Origin: Hyphodiscus hymeniophilus
Taxonomy: Eukaryota > Ascomycota > Leotiomycetes > Helotiales > Hyphodiscaceae
Direction of reading: 5' to 3'
NCBI GenBank assembly: GCA_016508695.1
Contig: VNKQ01000013.1
Location: 868,001 to 932,000 of the forward strand
DNA: 64,000 bases
The notes below the pieces were generated by a model. It made no database searches. It saw only the letters and a program-made list of their open reading frames with translations, and was not told where the DNA came from. Positions 1 to 10,569 of the stretch are shown piece by piece (position 1 is the stretch's first letter; each line of letters begins with the position of its first letter). The position numbers and the translations under genes were made by a program.

Positions 1-432
1 ACTGTCGGCAAGAAATGGGATGTGGAAGTCATGCAAGGAAAAGCAAATCTCGAAGTCCGACCTACCTTCATTAATAAGGGTGAGATTGCGAAGCGTCTCG
101 TAGATGACTACGGTGTTGAGGAGGGCGAACCGCCTGAGTTCACGCTCTGCTTGGGAGATGACTTCACTGATGAGGACATGTTCCGCGCTCTGAATGGAAG
201 CAAACTAAAAACCGAACACGTGTTCACGGTGACGGTCGGCGCGAGCAACAAGATGACACTGGCACACTGGCATTTGCTGGAGCCGAAGGACGTCATCTCA
301 AGTGTCGCGTTGCTAAATGGTGGCAATACAGACGTAGCTGACCTAGGTCCTCTGGCAGTTGTTGAAGGTAAAATTCCTGATCAGATGCCCGGACAAAAGA
401 TTCCTGATGAGCTGCCTGGCGGGAAGTTGTGA
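1..432 (+). CDS. tps2: Trehalose-6-phosphate phosphatase, C-terminal part (gene runs off the left edge)
   Basis: Open in frame from base 1 to TGA at 430-432, 143 residues. This is the C-terminus of the HAD-type trehalose-phosphatase domain, which removes phosphate from trehalose-6-phosphate in the cytosolic Tps1/Tps2 complex. Visible is the HAD motif IV, GDDFTDEDMF, with its two Mg-binding acidic residues. It is preceded by the conserved EVRP...NKGEIAKRLV segment and followed by VFTVTVGAS and HWHLLEP, as in fungal Tps2. The last ~30 residues (PGQKIPDELPGG type) are low-complexity. The N-terminal glucosyltransferase-like domain lies outside the window. A regulatory subunit (Tsl1/Tps3 type) is the alternative, but the intact motif IV favours the catalytic phosphatase. 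Confidence 0.85.
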   Translation, partial: TVGKKWDVEVMQGKANLEVRPTFINKGEIAKRLVDDYGVEEGEPPEFTLCLGDDFTDEDMFRALNGSKLKTEHVFTVTVGASNKMTLAHWHLLEPKDVISSVALLNGGNTDVADLGPLAVVEGKIPDQMPGQKIPDELPGGKL

Positions 433-1575
433 GCGAGCCGGGAATAAGAGGTTATAATGCAATGGGGAGCTTCTTCTGGAGTTTTGAAGTTGGGAATTAG
501 AGAGCGAAGAGTGGCATCCATGTTGGCTTTGCTTCCATCACGGATGCATGTTCATAGAACGGGTTGGGTGGAACATAAGCTGCATTGAGCGGGGTTGATT
601 CCCGAATATATGGATCACAAGGCATGAACTCAATGAATATAATGATTGCATTGGGATTGAAAGATAAAGAAGTGCAAGTGTATTTCTCCTGTAGGTACCC
701 TGTCACTCCCATGTCCACTTCTTCTATTTGGCCCGAATCAACTATGTTTACAACGGTTCTGGTGTTAGTGGATCATTTCACATCCCGCGACCAGGCACCA
801 TATTGAGATCATTTCCACAGACTTCCGGTGCTACGGTAGAAGAGAAGAGACCCGGAGACAATGCCACAGGTGACTAGGCACCTCAAGCCGATCAACTGTC
901 GTCAAACGATCATCCTGTTAGATGTACTGTACAGTACATAACGCGGATTCTTGTTGTCTCACTCATGACGATACTTGGGCTGCGATATAATCAAGTGCAA
1001 AAGTCAACTTGATGGTGGATATAGAGGTACATTGGGGCATTCGCGGGAATCGCTCCAAAGTTAGCAGCGATTGGACCAAGGAGGGCGTTCACTTATGCTA
1101 GAGGAAGGGATGGCAGGACTGCCAGTGCAGCAATGCTTTGTGAAATGGATGTATGAGAGATGCTGGAGCACTTATTCATACACAAAAGGTCTCTCTGTAC
1201 TTCAGCCCGAGCAAGAAACCGTTTTTGACATCCAATTGGACCGGAAGCTTTAGACTTCGTCGCAAAGCACGGCATAATTCTCAGCTCGTCGAAAGGAGAG
1301 TGAATGGGAAGACTTCTCATTACCCTTGAGAATCGCTGCAAAGCTTAATCTACTGCCCGTGAGACTCAAAAGTGTAAGGGAACGCGAAAACGCACGTGTC
1401 AATAGGCTGCCTCGACACAAAAACAACAAAAATTTCTCATAAGTGCTGTAAAAGTATTTTACAGCACACTATATGCAGATTCACATACATACAACTCGCC
1501 CCGCTTCCTCATTATGATCGTCTCCCACCGTTCCTATCAATTCTTCTTATTGTCCTCCTTAGACCACTTAGATTT
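433..1575. other. Intergenic, convergent 3' flanks
   Basis: Lies between the end of tps2 (+) and the end of the fasciclin gene (-). Only short overlapping frames on both strands, none with recognisable motifs or good splice structure. I see nothing else here. Confidence 0.6.
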
Positions 1576-3138
1576 TTAAATCAGGAGTAAGGCGGCACCC
1601 CCAAACAAAGCTCCGAGTCCTACAGCACCAGTCTGGATTGCCTGAGCAGCACCTGCAGAGCTCGAGCTACTTGTGGCTCCTGCAGTGGCGGAGCTAGCAA
1701 TTGTAGTAGCCGGCGCGACCCCGGAAGTGAAAGGTGCGCTGCTGATGGATGAGGCACCGGAGAATGCTACAGATGTAGTGCTTGGATTCGGCGCGAGAGA
1801 GGTGGCATTGGGATTGAGGACACTGCCGAGGAGTTCAGCTTGAATATCTACGGCGAAGAGAGAGAGGAGCCTACCCATCGATTACATGCACAACACCGTT
1901 ATTGACGAGGACGTTGGGCGTTATGACCTTCGCAGAGTTGACAAAAACGTCCCCATCTTCGATTGTGATGGTAACGTTGGCACCATTGACTGTCTTTAAA
2001 GAGGTGTTGCTGAGCAAAGTGCTGTACCCCACAATATCTTGCACAACGTGGTATGTTAAAATGGAGGTCAATTGCTCGGTGCTCAAGTTTCCGACCGCAG
2101 AGCCAATTGCTTGGAATGCTTCGTTTGAAGGTGCAAAGATTGTGACATCGGAGAGAGAATCAACGGTTGGGACTAGGCTAGCGGCTGACAAGGCCCCAGC
2201 AAGGGAAGTCAGGTTCGCGGCGGCGGCAGTGGAAGAGTCGGAGGCTGGGATCGTGAGAACCGTGTCGACAATGTGAATAACGCCACCTGTGAAATTGATA
2301 TTCTGCTTTTCTCAATTACTTGCATATCATGAGTAAGAAAATTGGGACTCGATCGACGAAATTAAGGTTTCGACAGACACACATAATCCACAGACATATG
2401 TAAAAGGATAATGGGGGTCCGGGCATGGAAAATATACAAATACATACGGCAGTAGTGACCATAGAAGTTGATAGCAATCCACTAGTGAATACAACGGTAT
2501 TGTTCGTTGCCATAGCTTCCACTCTCTGACCCCCAGTTACATTGGCGTACGATGTGTTCGTCAACAATGTCGGGATAAACATTGACGCATTCGTGAAAGC
2601 CGACGCAGGATAGCTCCCATTCAAAACGTGGTAGGTGAGCAGAGCTGCTACCAGATCTGGCAGCGCAGCATCAGACTTGCCGGCAGAGGAATTAAGGAAA
2701 CTTCCAAAAGCTTCATTGGAGGGTGCAAGTATGGTAATATTGGATGCTCCAGCAAGGGCAGATACAAGCCCAGGTTGCGTTGAAAGTAGGCCTGGAGATT
2801 GTTAGCACGATTGGACCTCGAAGATGTTCATGTCTTCAATTTTTTGAAGAATTGGATTGAATCGGACTTCAAATGCATGAATCCCATGAGCGATTGAGGT
2901 TGGAATTTGGACCTCGCACGAGAGACCGTCAAAGATTGTATTCCCCATTACTCAAATACTTGGACTTTTGAAGAAGGATTCTTGTAGCGACTTCCAAGTA
3001 TTTGGAGGATGCCCAGATGGAGAGGTACATACTGTTCAAAGTGCTCAGCGATGAATTCTGCGATGCGAGGGCATCGGTCAGATTCTGGGCTGAGGCAGTA
3101 GCTGCGAAACCCAATGGAAGAAGCTTCTTGAGATACAT
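1576..3138 (-). CDS. Secreted, probably GPI-anchored fasciclin (FAS1) domain protein
   Basis: Hand-spliced exons 3138-3033, 2791-2448, 2302-1875 and 1822-1576 give 374 residues. All three introns are GT-AG; the first ends with a TGCTAAC branch site before CCAG, and the last is 52 nt and restores HVIDG-VLNP. ATG 3138 gives a signal peptide (MYLKKLLPLGFAATASA). Two FAS1 repeats follow. Each has the pattern ITILAPSNEAF / VTIFAPSNEAF, then LLTYHVLNG / LTYHVVQD, then VIHIVD / VVHVID. A Ser/Thr/Ala-rich linker and a hydrophobic tail ending GLGALFGGAALLLI suggest a GPI anchor. FAS1 proteins act in cell-wall adhesion; that role is inferred from the family. A further in-frame TTG upstream is not a likely start. 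Confidence 0.85.
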
Positions 3139-4681
3139 CGTTGCTGATTTCAATTCGTGCGTGTACAGAATAGATTGGAAAATTTAGAGCTGTGTAAATG
3201 TTTACGAGGGAAGTCGTAAAGGCGCACAAGAGCTGCTATGGCTCAAGGGGATGCAAACTTCTTAAAAGATGAGTAAGATCCGGCAGATTAGTCCAAAAAG
3301 AAGAGCTCTTCGAGCTTCCCTGGTTAGATGTACAGGCATCATGAGACTGTTAGTCCTTTGATCATGTATCCTTGGCGAGCGTAATTGTGCGAATCACGTC
3401 TTCATTTTATTGGACACTTTCCTGCAATAAAGTGTATAAATTCTAATGTTAGTCAAGCTGTAGAAGGGTGGCACAGATAGTCCGTGAAGATTCTCCGAAC
3501 AAACGTTTAAGGCAAGGCGAGCCTAAAGCAAGATACGGAAAGGGTGGTACGCATACGAGGAGGATGCGAAGCATCGTGCAATCGTCCACGACTAATGTTA
3601 GACGAATCGCGTAGGTCGAGTCCAAGAAGTCACTACTTCAAGGACAAGAAAATGGAACGAGGCTGTGCAATTTACAGTCCTCTTGGAGCTCCACTCGAAG
3701 CAAGAGGTTTCAACTCTCCAGCCCAGTACATTATGCATGTTCGCGTCAGTGGTATTCCTTGACAAATCACTTGCTGCAGGGACCACGCAATCTCCCCGAC
3801 TTGAAGCTCTCCCGAGACTTGTTTCCAATTTTCGGACCAGACGGCAAGAGACGCAGTTGGTAAATGAGGATTACAACATGGCCGGATTGGTTGATGGACG
3901 AGGAGAGTTGTGGAAGACAAAGATCTGATGTCGGATAAATTACGATATCCTTGCAAGACTGCGCTAAACCCCGCATTCGCTCCTGTAAATGTAACGACCA
4001 ACGAGGTTTGAAGTTAGATCGGGGAATGACCGTATGATTCGTTCAATCAAAAATGAATCCCCAAATGCTGATATTATATATTTTGCTTCTTTACATACTT
4101 TCACAACGGTCAGAAATTTGAATGTTGGTACCTTAGCCTGGGCACTCCACTTTAACCCGCGGGTGAGGATGTGGATTGCTGAGCGTGGAGAGACAAGGCT
4201 GAATGAGGCACTCAATGGAATAAACAGGATGCAGTAGAGATCGAAAAAAGAGCACAGGAAGGATATTTGTCTAGTGAATGTCCCAATGTTTCAATTCCCT
4301 CTTTCGACGCCCGCTCTGTCTAAATCTCCGCTTTCACACCATCTCTACTACTAGGCAACGCTCTGAGAAGCCTGGTATGAGGTATGAGCTGAACTTTCAG
4401 GACCAAACATGCCTCTCGGAAAAAACCTACGCGGATTTGACTAATCAGTTCATGGTTGAGGTTACATTGCCAGGCAGCAGTAATCGCGCGCAAATAACAG
4501 CACGTGACTCGGTTTACCTGACTTGATCACAGACTATATTGTGTCAATGCTGTCTTCCCCAGGGCCGTTGATCCCACTTCCTTCTCCGGTAGCAATCCGA
4601 GCCAGAAGCTCTTTTGTCCTTGGTCCTGTATACGTCCTGCTGCTTGTTAGCTGTTTCAAATTGCGTAATAGCACCTCGAAC
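3139..4681. other. Intergenic, about 1.5 kb
   Basis: Upstream of the fasciclin gene and downstream of the permease gene, both on the minus strand, so it should hold the fasciclin promoter. Only short frames, no convincing gene, no repeat noticed. Confidence 0.6.
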
Positions 4682-6610
4682 TTACTTCCGAGCACCAGCC
4701 CACCACCACCCTAAACTAAAGATTGTAATGAAACCTCCTACTGCAACAGCATAATTCATATTCGTAGCAGTCACTGGCCTGATGGTAGGGAATAATAATA
4801 CCACACTGATAAAGAAGACCCATGAGCACGTGATCGCATTCAATGGTTTCTGCCAGGCGCCAAGTTGATAGGGGCCAGGACGGAACTCGATCCGACGGGC
4901 ATATATATTGCGGGCGAGAATAACAGTGGCGTAGGAAATATCGAGGGCTGGTGCAGTGATGTTAAAGATAGCCACGATAGTAAGCGTTGAGCCGATCCCA
5001 ATTAGGTTGAGTGCGATTGAGAAGAAGACGATCAACCAGACAGCATTGACCGGGGTCTGGGTATAAGGGTTGACTTTGGACCAAAACCTATAGAGCTATT
5101 AGCCTGTTTTTCTTTTGAGTTGGACAACAGCATACCCGGATAATGGTAAGGCACCATCGCGAGCGAATGCGTATGCCATTCGAGTATCTGCCAACATTGC
5201 GGAACATCCGGTAAAGAATTGGACGAGAATGACAAAGAACCACATCACAGTTCCACCCGTTTTCCCCCCCGCGTTGAGAAATATCTGAGCAGCGGGCATG
5301 CCCGTCGGAGTGGAGATAATGGCGTCTAAATCGTTGACGCAGAAGCAGAATGTGACTGTCAGCATCCAACCGATGATACCAGAGATAGTGACGGCCCAGC
5401 GAATGGCCAATGGTCCTCGTATGGAGGCATTGTGAGTCTCTTCTGACATGTGAGTCGTTCCATCGTAATCAGTCATTGTCCAAGCAACGGACAAGAAGCT
5501 GAGGAGGAAGGAGAAGCCAGTCCCCCAGCCAGAGCCGTTCGTAAAGTGGGTGAACACCCATTTGGCATTTGCCTTATTGGGTGTAAGAACTAGTAATGCA
5601 ATGCAAATTGCGGTGGAAGCTATGATGTTAATTGGTGCAAACCAGAGAACGATCTCATGAAGCACTTTGGTAGTTAAGGAGCAGATTATGCCAAAAACAA
5701 CTAAAATGACGACAGATAAGAGGCAAATCTGTAGAGCGGTTCTGGTAAAACTTCAGTGATAGATCGCCATGATATTAATGAGACCTGAGTCAGCACTCAC
5801 GGCGAAAAGGCATAGCTAGTCCCATCGAACGCAGAGTTCATGCTTGCGGTAGCGAGGACCATCTGCGCTACCGTATAGGCAACGCTCGCTACGCCAGCAG
5901 TTTGACCCAGGAGATTGCACCAGCCGATAATCCAGGACCAGATCGCAGCATGTTCCGGAGGAACAACATTCTTTGTCACGAAATACATGCCCCCGGCAGT
6001 AGGATACGCTGACACAAGTTCGGCCACTGATAGCATTAGACCTTAAACAGAGAGGTGGGATAGACTAGCCGACCTGATGCAGATATGCACGAAGCCATCA
6101 AAGATCCTATGAGCCAAGCCCAGACCGAAGCTGCAGGCCCCCCAAGACTCACTAGGTTATCAGTGGTTAGCACTCCTGATCAAGCGTATTTTGTAAAAAT
6201 TCCAACGACATCGGGGCCTGTGGACAATCATCGAGAGTCAACCGCGTACATAATGGGAGGTTACAGAAGGTTGGTTCGTAATCAGAAGTAGTACTATTAT
6301 GAGCTGGTTTTTCCTTACGGGGGCTTCCAAAAGTTGCAGGAACAGATCCCAGAACTCCAAGCACGGAAATGGCATATGAAAGTGTCGACCATTTTGTGAA
6401 ATGTCGATTTAGATCCTATCTATTGGTAAGAAGCCAGAGTGTTGGAGTTTCCCGAGGCCAACCTACTTGTGTATATCCGATCTGGTTGAGAAGGCGCTCA
6501 TCATCGTCTTCGACTGTGGCCATTGGCCCGAGCCGCCTAGCAGCCCTTACTTCCTCTGTAGTGATAGAGGAAACGTCAGCTTCGGGGCCCTTACCGTCAG
6601 TAGACACCAT
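4682..6610 (-). CDS. APC-superfamily amino-acid/GABA/choline-type permease
   Basis: Exons 6610-6467, 6415-6319, 6151-6074, 6026-5801, 5741-5136 and 5087-4682 give 518 residues, normal for the family. The start ATG 6610 opens a soluble acidic N-terminus (about residues 1-60) ending with DDDERLLNQIGYTQ. The first membrane region has WSTLSYAISVLGVLGSVPATFGSPLSLGGPA, shown here in part, then SVAELVSAYPTAGGMY, the helix-1 signature of the Uga4/Hnm1-type permeases. About 12 hydrophobic helices follow; FWSKVNPYTQTPVNA and the closing FITIFSLGWWWAGARK are also typical. It imports a nitrogenous solute (GABA, choline or an amino acid) across the plasma membrane; the substrate cannot be read from sequence. 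The third intron has an unusual GTCGGC donor but the phase fits. Confidence 0.9.
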
Positions 6611-7872
6611 TTTGAGTGATTCTAGTCAAACTTGAGTCACAATGTGAACGATGAGTCTTTGGAAAATATAAGGGGAAGTTAGGCGGGAAGAGCAGATGGA
6701 GGTACTTACCAATGGAGAATGTGAGCTCTTACCAAGCAATATCTCATAAAGGAGCTACCCTAAAAGATGCACAAACTACTCTACACAGCGCAAGGGCCTG
6801 AAGCCAGATGGACAATATCCCAACAATCCCACAGGGATTTACTGCAAATCTAACAGCTGTCATGCAACAATGTCTCTAACTGGTGCGTCGCCAGCGTTGT
6901 TACCTGCAGAGTTGAGAGTCTTCTATATTGACAGACTGGAACAACAAGGAAATACCAGGGCCTCGTTGGCAAACTTTCCGGAACACGGCTCCTTGCAAAA
7001 TCTGTACGAAACATGGATAAACACTTCCGCGCTCAGTTTCGGAACGCTTGTAACGTAGCAAAGAGCAGAGTTCAGTCTCAAGAACAGCACGAACATGCAG
7101 ATGCAGACCCTCACTGCGCTGGATTTGCTGTTGGTGGGCGATGCTTCGCGATTGTTAGATGAGAAGAGAGGGGAGGTCCCTCATCCACGTCGCGATAATT
7201 CTTCATCAAACCTGGAAGACAACGGAAAAGAGGCACGGGCCGAGTTGCGACCACGCCATCACCAGGGTCCTGGAGACAACGGCACGGCTCGCGAAAGCAC
7301 CGTTGCAAGGTGTTGTTGTTGGTATCAAGGTAGACAGTCCTATCAACGAATCAACAATCAACATCACTGAGCGCAGGCTTGTGTCATCCAAGCGTCCCAA
7401 AGAATATGTGTTTGAGTACATACATGGCTGGAGTGGTCTGCTGGTAAAGGTGTACCACAACCGTCACGTGAGCCATAGATTCTCTGATGGCAGTTCTCTT
7501 GTCGAAGCTTCGTTACCCTTTTCCAGTAGAGCATCCGATAGACCTGATACCAAATTGGGAAGAATTTCTGTTTAGTAAATAAGTAGGGGCAAACCTGGTG
7601 AACGAGAACCGGCTACCAAAAGCCGATATTATTTGGTGAGATGAGCGTATTAGCAGCTATTCCAAAACCTAAGACTCTGTAGTCAATACACGGAGCACAC
7701 GCAGACATCTTATGTATTTCTTCGATGATGGCCCGGTATCGATTTGCCCCGAAAGGTAAGAGAATGACGTGTCATGTGATATATGATAAATTTATGGCCT
7801 TTGTGCGACTAAATACGTTGACGTGTTGTGTCATCTTGTAATTATCATCTATATGAAGAGAGAAACACTCTA
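6611..7872. other. Intergenic with one doubtful open frame
   Basis: Promoter side of the permease gene. The longest frame, 7159-7575 on the plus strand (138 codons), contains a protein-like stretch around VVVGIKVDSPINESTINI, but has no known domain and overlaps equally long minus-strand frames. I do not call it as a gene. Confidence 0.5.
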
Positions 7873-9102
7873 CTAGCCTCGTTTTGAATGAGAATGCCAA
7901 CTCCAAGGATATTGTGTTGACGTTCCGATACCATACAGCCGAAAATATGAGGATCCCCACTCGTCGCGAGCCCGACCTTCTGGCAATTCTTCGCCACAAA
8001 TCGAATCCTTCTTGACTCCTCCTTCGCCCAAGGAAGCAGTCTGTAGGTTAACTACTATAAATTCAATAACTCTGAATTTCTCGAACATTTCAGCTTCGCG
8101 GCTCCCTTCCAACCTTAGGACCGCCATGTCTTCGAGAAAATAGCGACTGACATGGGCATCACAACGTCGTGTACGAAGTTGATACCAGCACAGTCCCTAG
8201 TCTCTTTGGTAAATGAAAACATGAACCGCATCTCTCTCACAGTTAAGGGAGATGTCGTTCTTCACAAAAATATCGGTCTAGAGATTGACGACCTCATTCT
8301 CCTACCAATATTTTTTAGCCAGTGTCTGGAGGTACCTAAAGAACCCTCATACTGTAAGCTCTAAAATATCTCGAATAAGTGTGTCAATTTACTGATGGTT
8401 TCATAGCCTTTTATGGCGGTCGTATTGAGCCTTTATTCTCTCGATTCCCCGAACAAGTAGCTTGCAAGAATGATACCTCGTAAGGTATGGGAAGCTAATG
8501 TGTTTGGGGAATTCGCCGATGAGGCCAGAATTGAGTGGCCGAGTTCATTGATGTCTTCGTCGAGCTCGGCCAAGATCTCGATGAGATTGTTCTTATACTA
8601 GTCTTTGGTGAGAGTGTTTGTCATCTAAGTTATTGCTTCGTTTTCGTACTGGCCATGCGCCCATCGGTATGCTACGTCGATAAAAAGGACCCTTACCGAG
8701 AGCCTCTTGGACAAATCCGGGTGTCTTTCGGCCAGTATTTCCGACGAGCCTGTCAACAGGGTCCATAGGCCGCTGCTGGTCGTCTTAAAACGCTCTTGAT
8801 GCTCGATGAGTAGTTTCCTTGACCAGTCGTGGTACGTCTCGTCACACCCCAAGACATGTGTATTGGCATGCTTGGGAAGAAGAGTCAAGGACACTTGTCA
8901 GACTCACTGAGTTCCTAGAGAGGATTTGATTCAAGTTGTGACTTGAGAGAGAAGCAAGGCAAGATGGTTTCAATTGCCATCTTTTATCCAATCCTTCGAG
9001 AACAACCGGACCGTGTCCGCTGCAATATCCCGTCCCAGTCTCGATTGCTTCATGGCAACCCCCCATCATTTTCCCTTCACGTATTTCGTTAACTATTACC
9101 AT
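7873..9102 (-). pseudogene. Probable decayed or unresolved multi-exon gene, function unknown
   Basis: Several minus-strand segments read like protein and can be partly spliced. A first block starts at ATG 9102 (contains GYCSGHGPVVLEGLDKRW). A second ends at a GTAAGG donor at 8696 (HVLGCDETYHDWSRK; LLTGSSEILAERHPDLSK). A third is 8597-8477 (YKNNLIEILAELDEDINELG). Between the second and third a 99-nt intron keeps phase. Further down, 8320-7873 is open except for one TAG at 8197-8199. It holds FVKNDISLNCERDAVHVF before the stop and VSRYFLEDMAVLRLEGSREA after it. The joins between the first and second blocks and after 8477 cannot be made with normal-sized introns. I recognise no family. Either a decayed gene or a lineage-specific gene I cannot splice correctly. 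Confidence 0.3.
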
Positions 9103-9333
9103 TATTGTAAAAGGATAGTTGTACTCGTCACTAGGTAGCTTACTAACTTATAACTTATAAGTTTCCGACAGGTGGTGGCATGACCGGGGTACAGACGTAG
9201 CAACGAACTCACTGAGCGCAGGCGAAGCCTCGCAGGGAACTCCCTCACCCGATGACGAACGTATCCGACTGCTTCGGTAATCATCTCCCGGTTGCCGTCG
9301 CTTGCTGGCTCATCCGGTTTCGAAAGGAATATA

Positions 9334-9361
9334 CAGGGTGAAAGGGGTAAGTTACATTAGT
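9334..9361 (+). repeat. Left terminal inverted repeat of the MITE
   Basis: 28 bp, matching the reverse complement of 9533-9560 except at two positions (G/A at position 7, A/G at position 23), both transitions. Confidence 0.8.
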
Positions 9362-9532
9362 TCATAGTACAAGATACCCTTAATAGTCTCTTGCTGTTTA
9401 ACAAAGCCATTTCTACAGGGGATTGTATACGGTGTAAAAGGTGTTCCGAGATCCTTTAGCTCGCTGGTGGAGCTAAAATGGCATGAAAATCCACTTAATA
9501 ACTGACCCAGTACGTCGATCTTAAGTATGCGT

Positions 9533-9560
9533 ACTAACGTAACTTACCCCTTTTACCCTG
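9533..9560 (-). repeat. Right terminal inverted repeat of the MITE
   Basis: Inverse copy of the left repeat at 9334-9361, directly followed by TA. Confidence 0.8.
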
Positions 9561-10569
9561 TACATGAAAGTGTTTCTATTTTACTGTTGACAGGATGCAA
9601 TCCTGGAAAACTAGGACATTGTCGGGTCGTGAAGCACAGGCCACGCTGTGCTGGGGCAGCACGGTGCAGTGCGAGAACCCTGGCAATCGAAGGATTAAGG
9701 TAATTTCCCTTAATCGATACGAATGCTGACCGTGAGAATGAGAAGTACCGAAAGGAGTTCTTATGCGTAGTCCAGCCAATCGAGGGATGTGTAAGTCAAG
9801 AAAACTGACTGATGGTGTAGGTTTGGAGCATCAGAAGGTGCGGTATGAGGCATTCAATATCGAGTACTAGAAATTGTACTGTAAGTTGTCATGGATGAAG
9901 CTGATGGCATGTGTTCGCGTGTACAGACAGGTGCCTCCTTCCTTATCGATATGCATACTTTTACGAGCACGGTCGTTGTGCGGGGATGGATATATATCTA
10001 AGCGTCTTACAGTAACCATATCAAGAAGGTCGTGTTGACAACCACGGGACATCTCAACCGCCAACCCAGCATTTGCCAAGTCGCCAACCTACCGGTAACT
10101 TCATCTGGCAGGAGAGCGAGGTCTGGGCGTCCATCGTGTCAAATACCTCGCAAATTCGCTGAGATAATGATAGTCCATGGTGCACCAGGTGTCCACTACA
10201 TGCTTGAAGGAAAGCTTCGCCGTGGAGTGCCGAGCCTGGAGGGGGAAGCTCCCCCTGTCCTACTGATCGAGTGCATATCCGTCACCACGTTTACTTTCCT
10301 AAAGAAGCTTATCTTTCTCGCCAGGTCAAGGATTTCGCCGCTAATCATTACAATCATTACTATGCAGGGACGCAAAGATGGGGTGAGGATGGCGACCCGC
10401 GATATGCAGCACAATGGGTATCAATTAATCCATGGGCAATCTACTGCGGTCCTGAGCCAAAGCATTGAGAGATCTGCAGAGAAGATGAGCTCGTCGAAAA
10501 GTACTTCTGTAAAGATGACCCCCGTCATCTGCTCCAACTCTTCCCACACAATCCACACAGTGAAGCATC
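9561..10569. other. Intergenic, upstream of the S53 protease
   Basis: Holds a small hairpin near 9693-9714 (GATTAAGG, short loop, CCTTAATC) and several overlapping frames, the longest (10032-10673, +) running out of phase into the protease gene. No gene recognised; the last few hundred bases should be the protease promoter. Confidence 0.5.

Larger units (their letters stand above)
9334..9560. mobile_element. 227-bp MITE-like element with 28-bp terminal inverted repeats and TA target duplication
   Basis: The left end (CAGGGTGAAAGGGGTAAGTT...) is repeated in inverse orientation at the right end (CAGGGTAAAAGGGGTAAGTT... on the minus strand), 26 of 28 positions matching. TA dinucleotides flank both ends (9332-9333 and 9561-9562). 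No coding capacity inside. Size, TIRs and TA duplication are those of a non-autonomous Tc1/mariner-type element. Its TIR differs from that of the 15-16 kb relic, so it was mobilised by another transposase. Confidence 0.8.
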
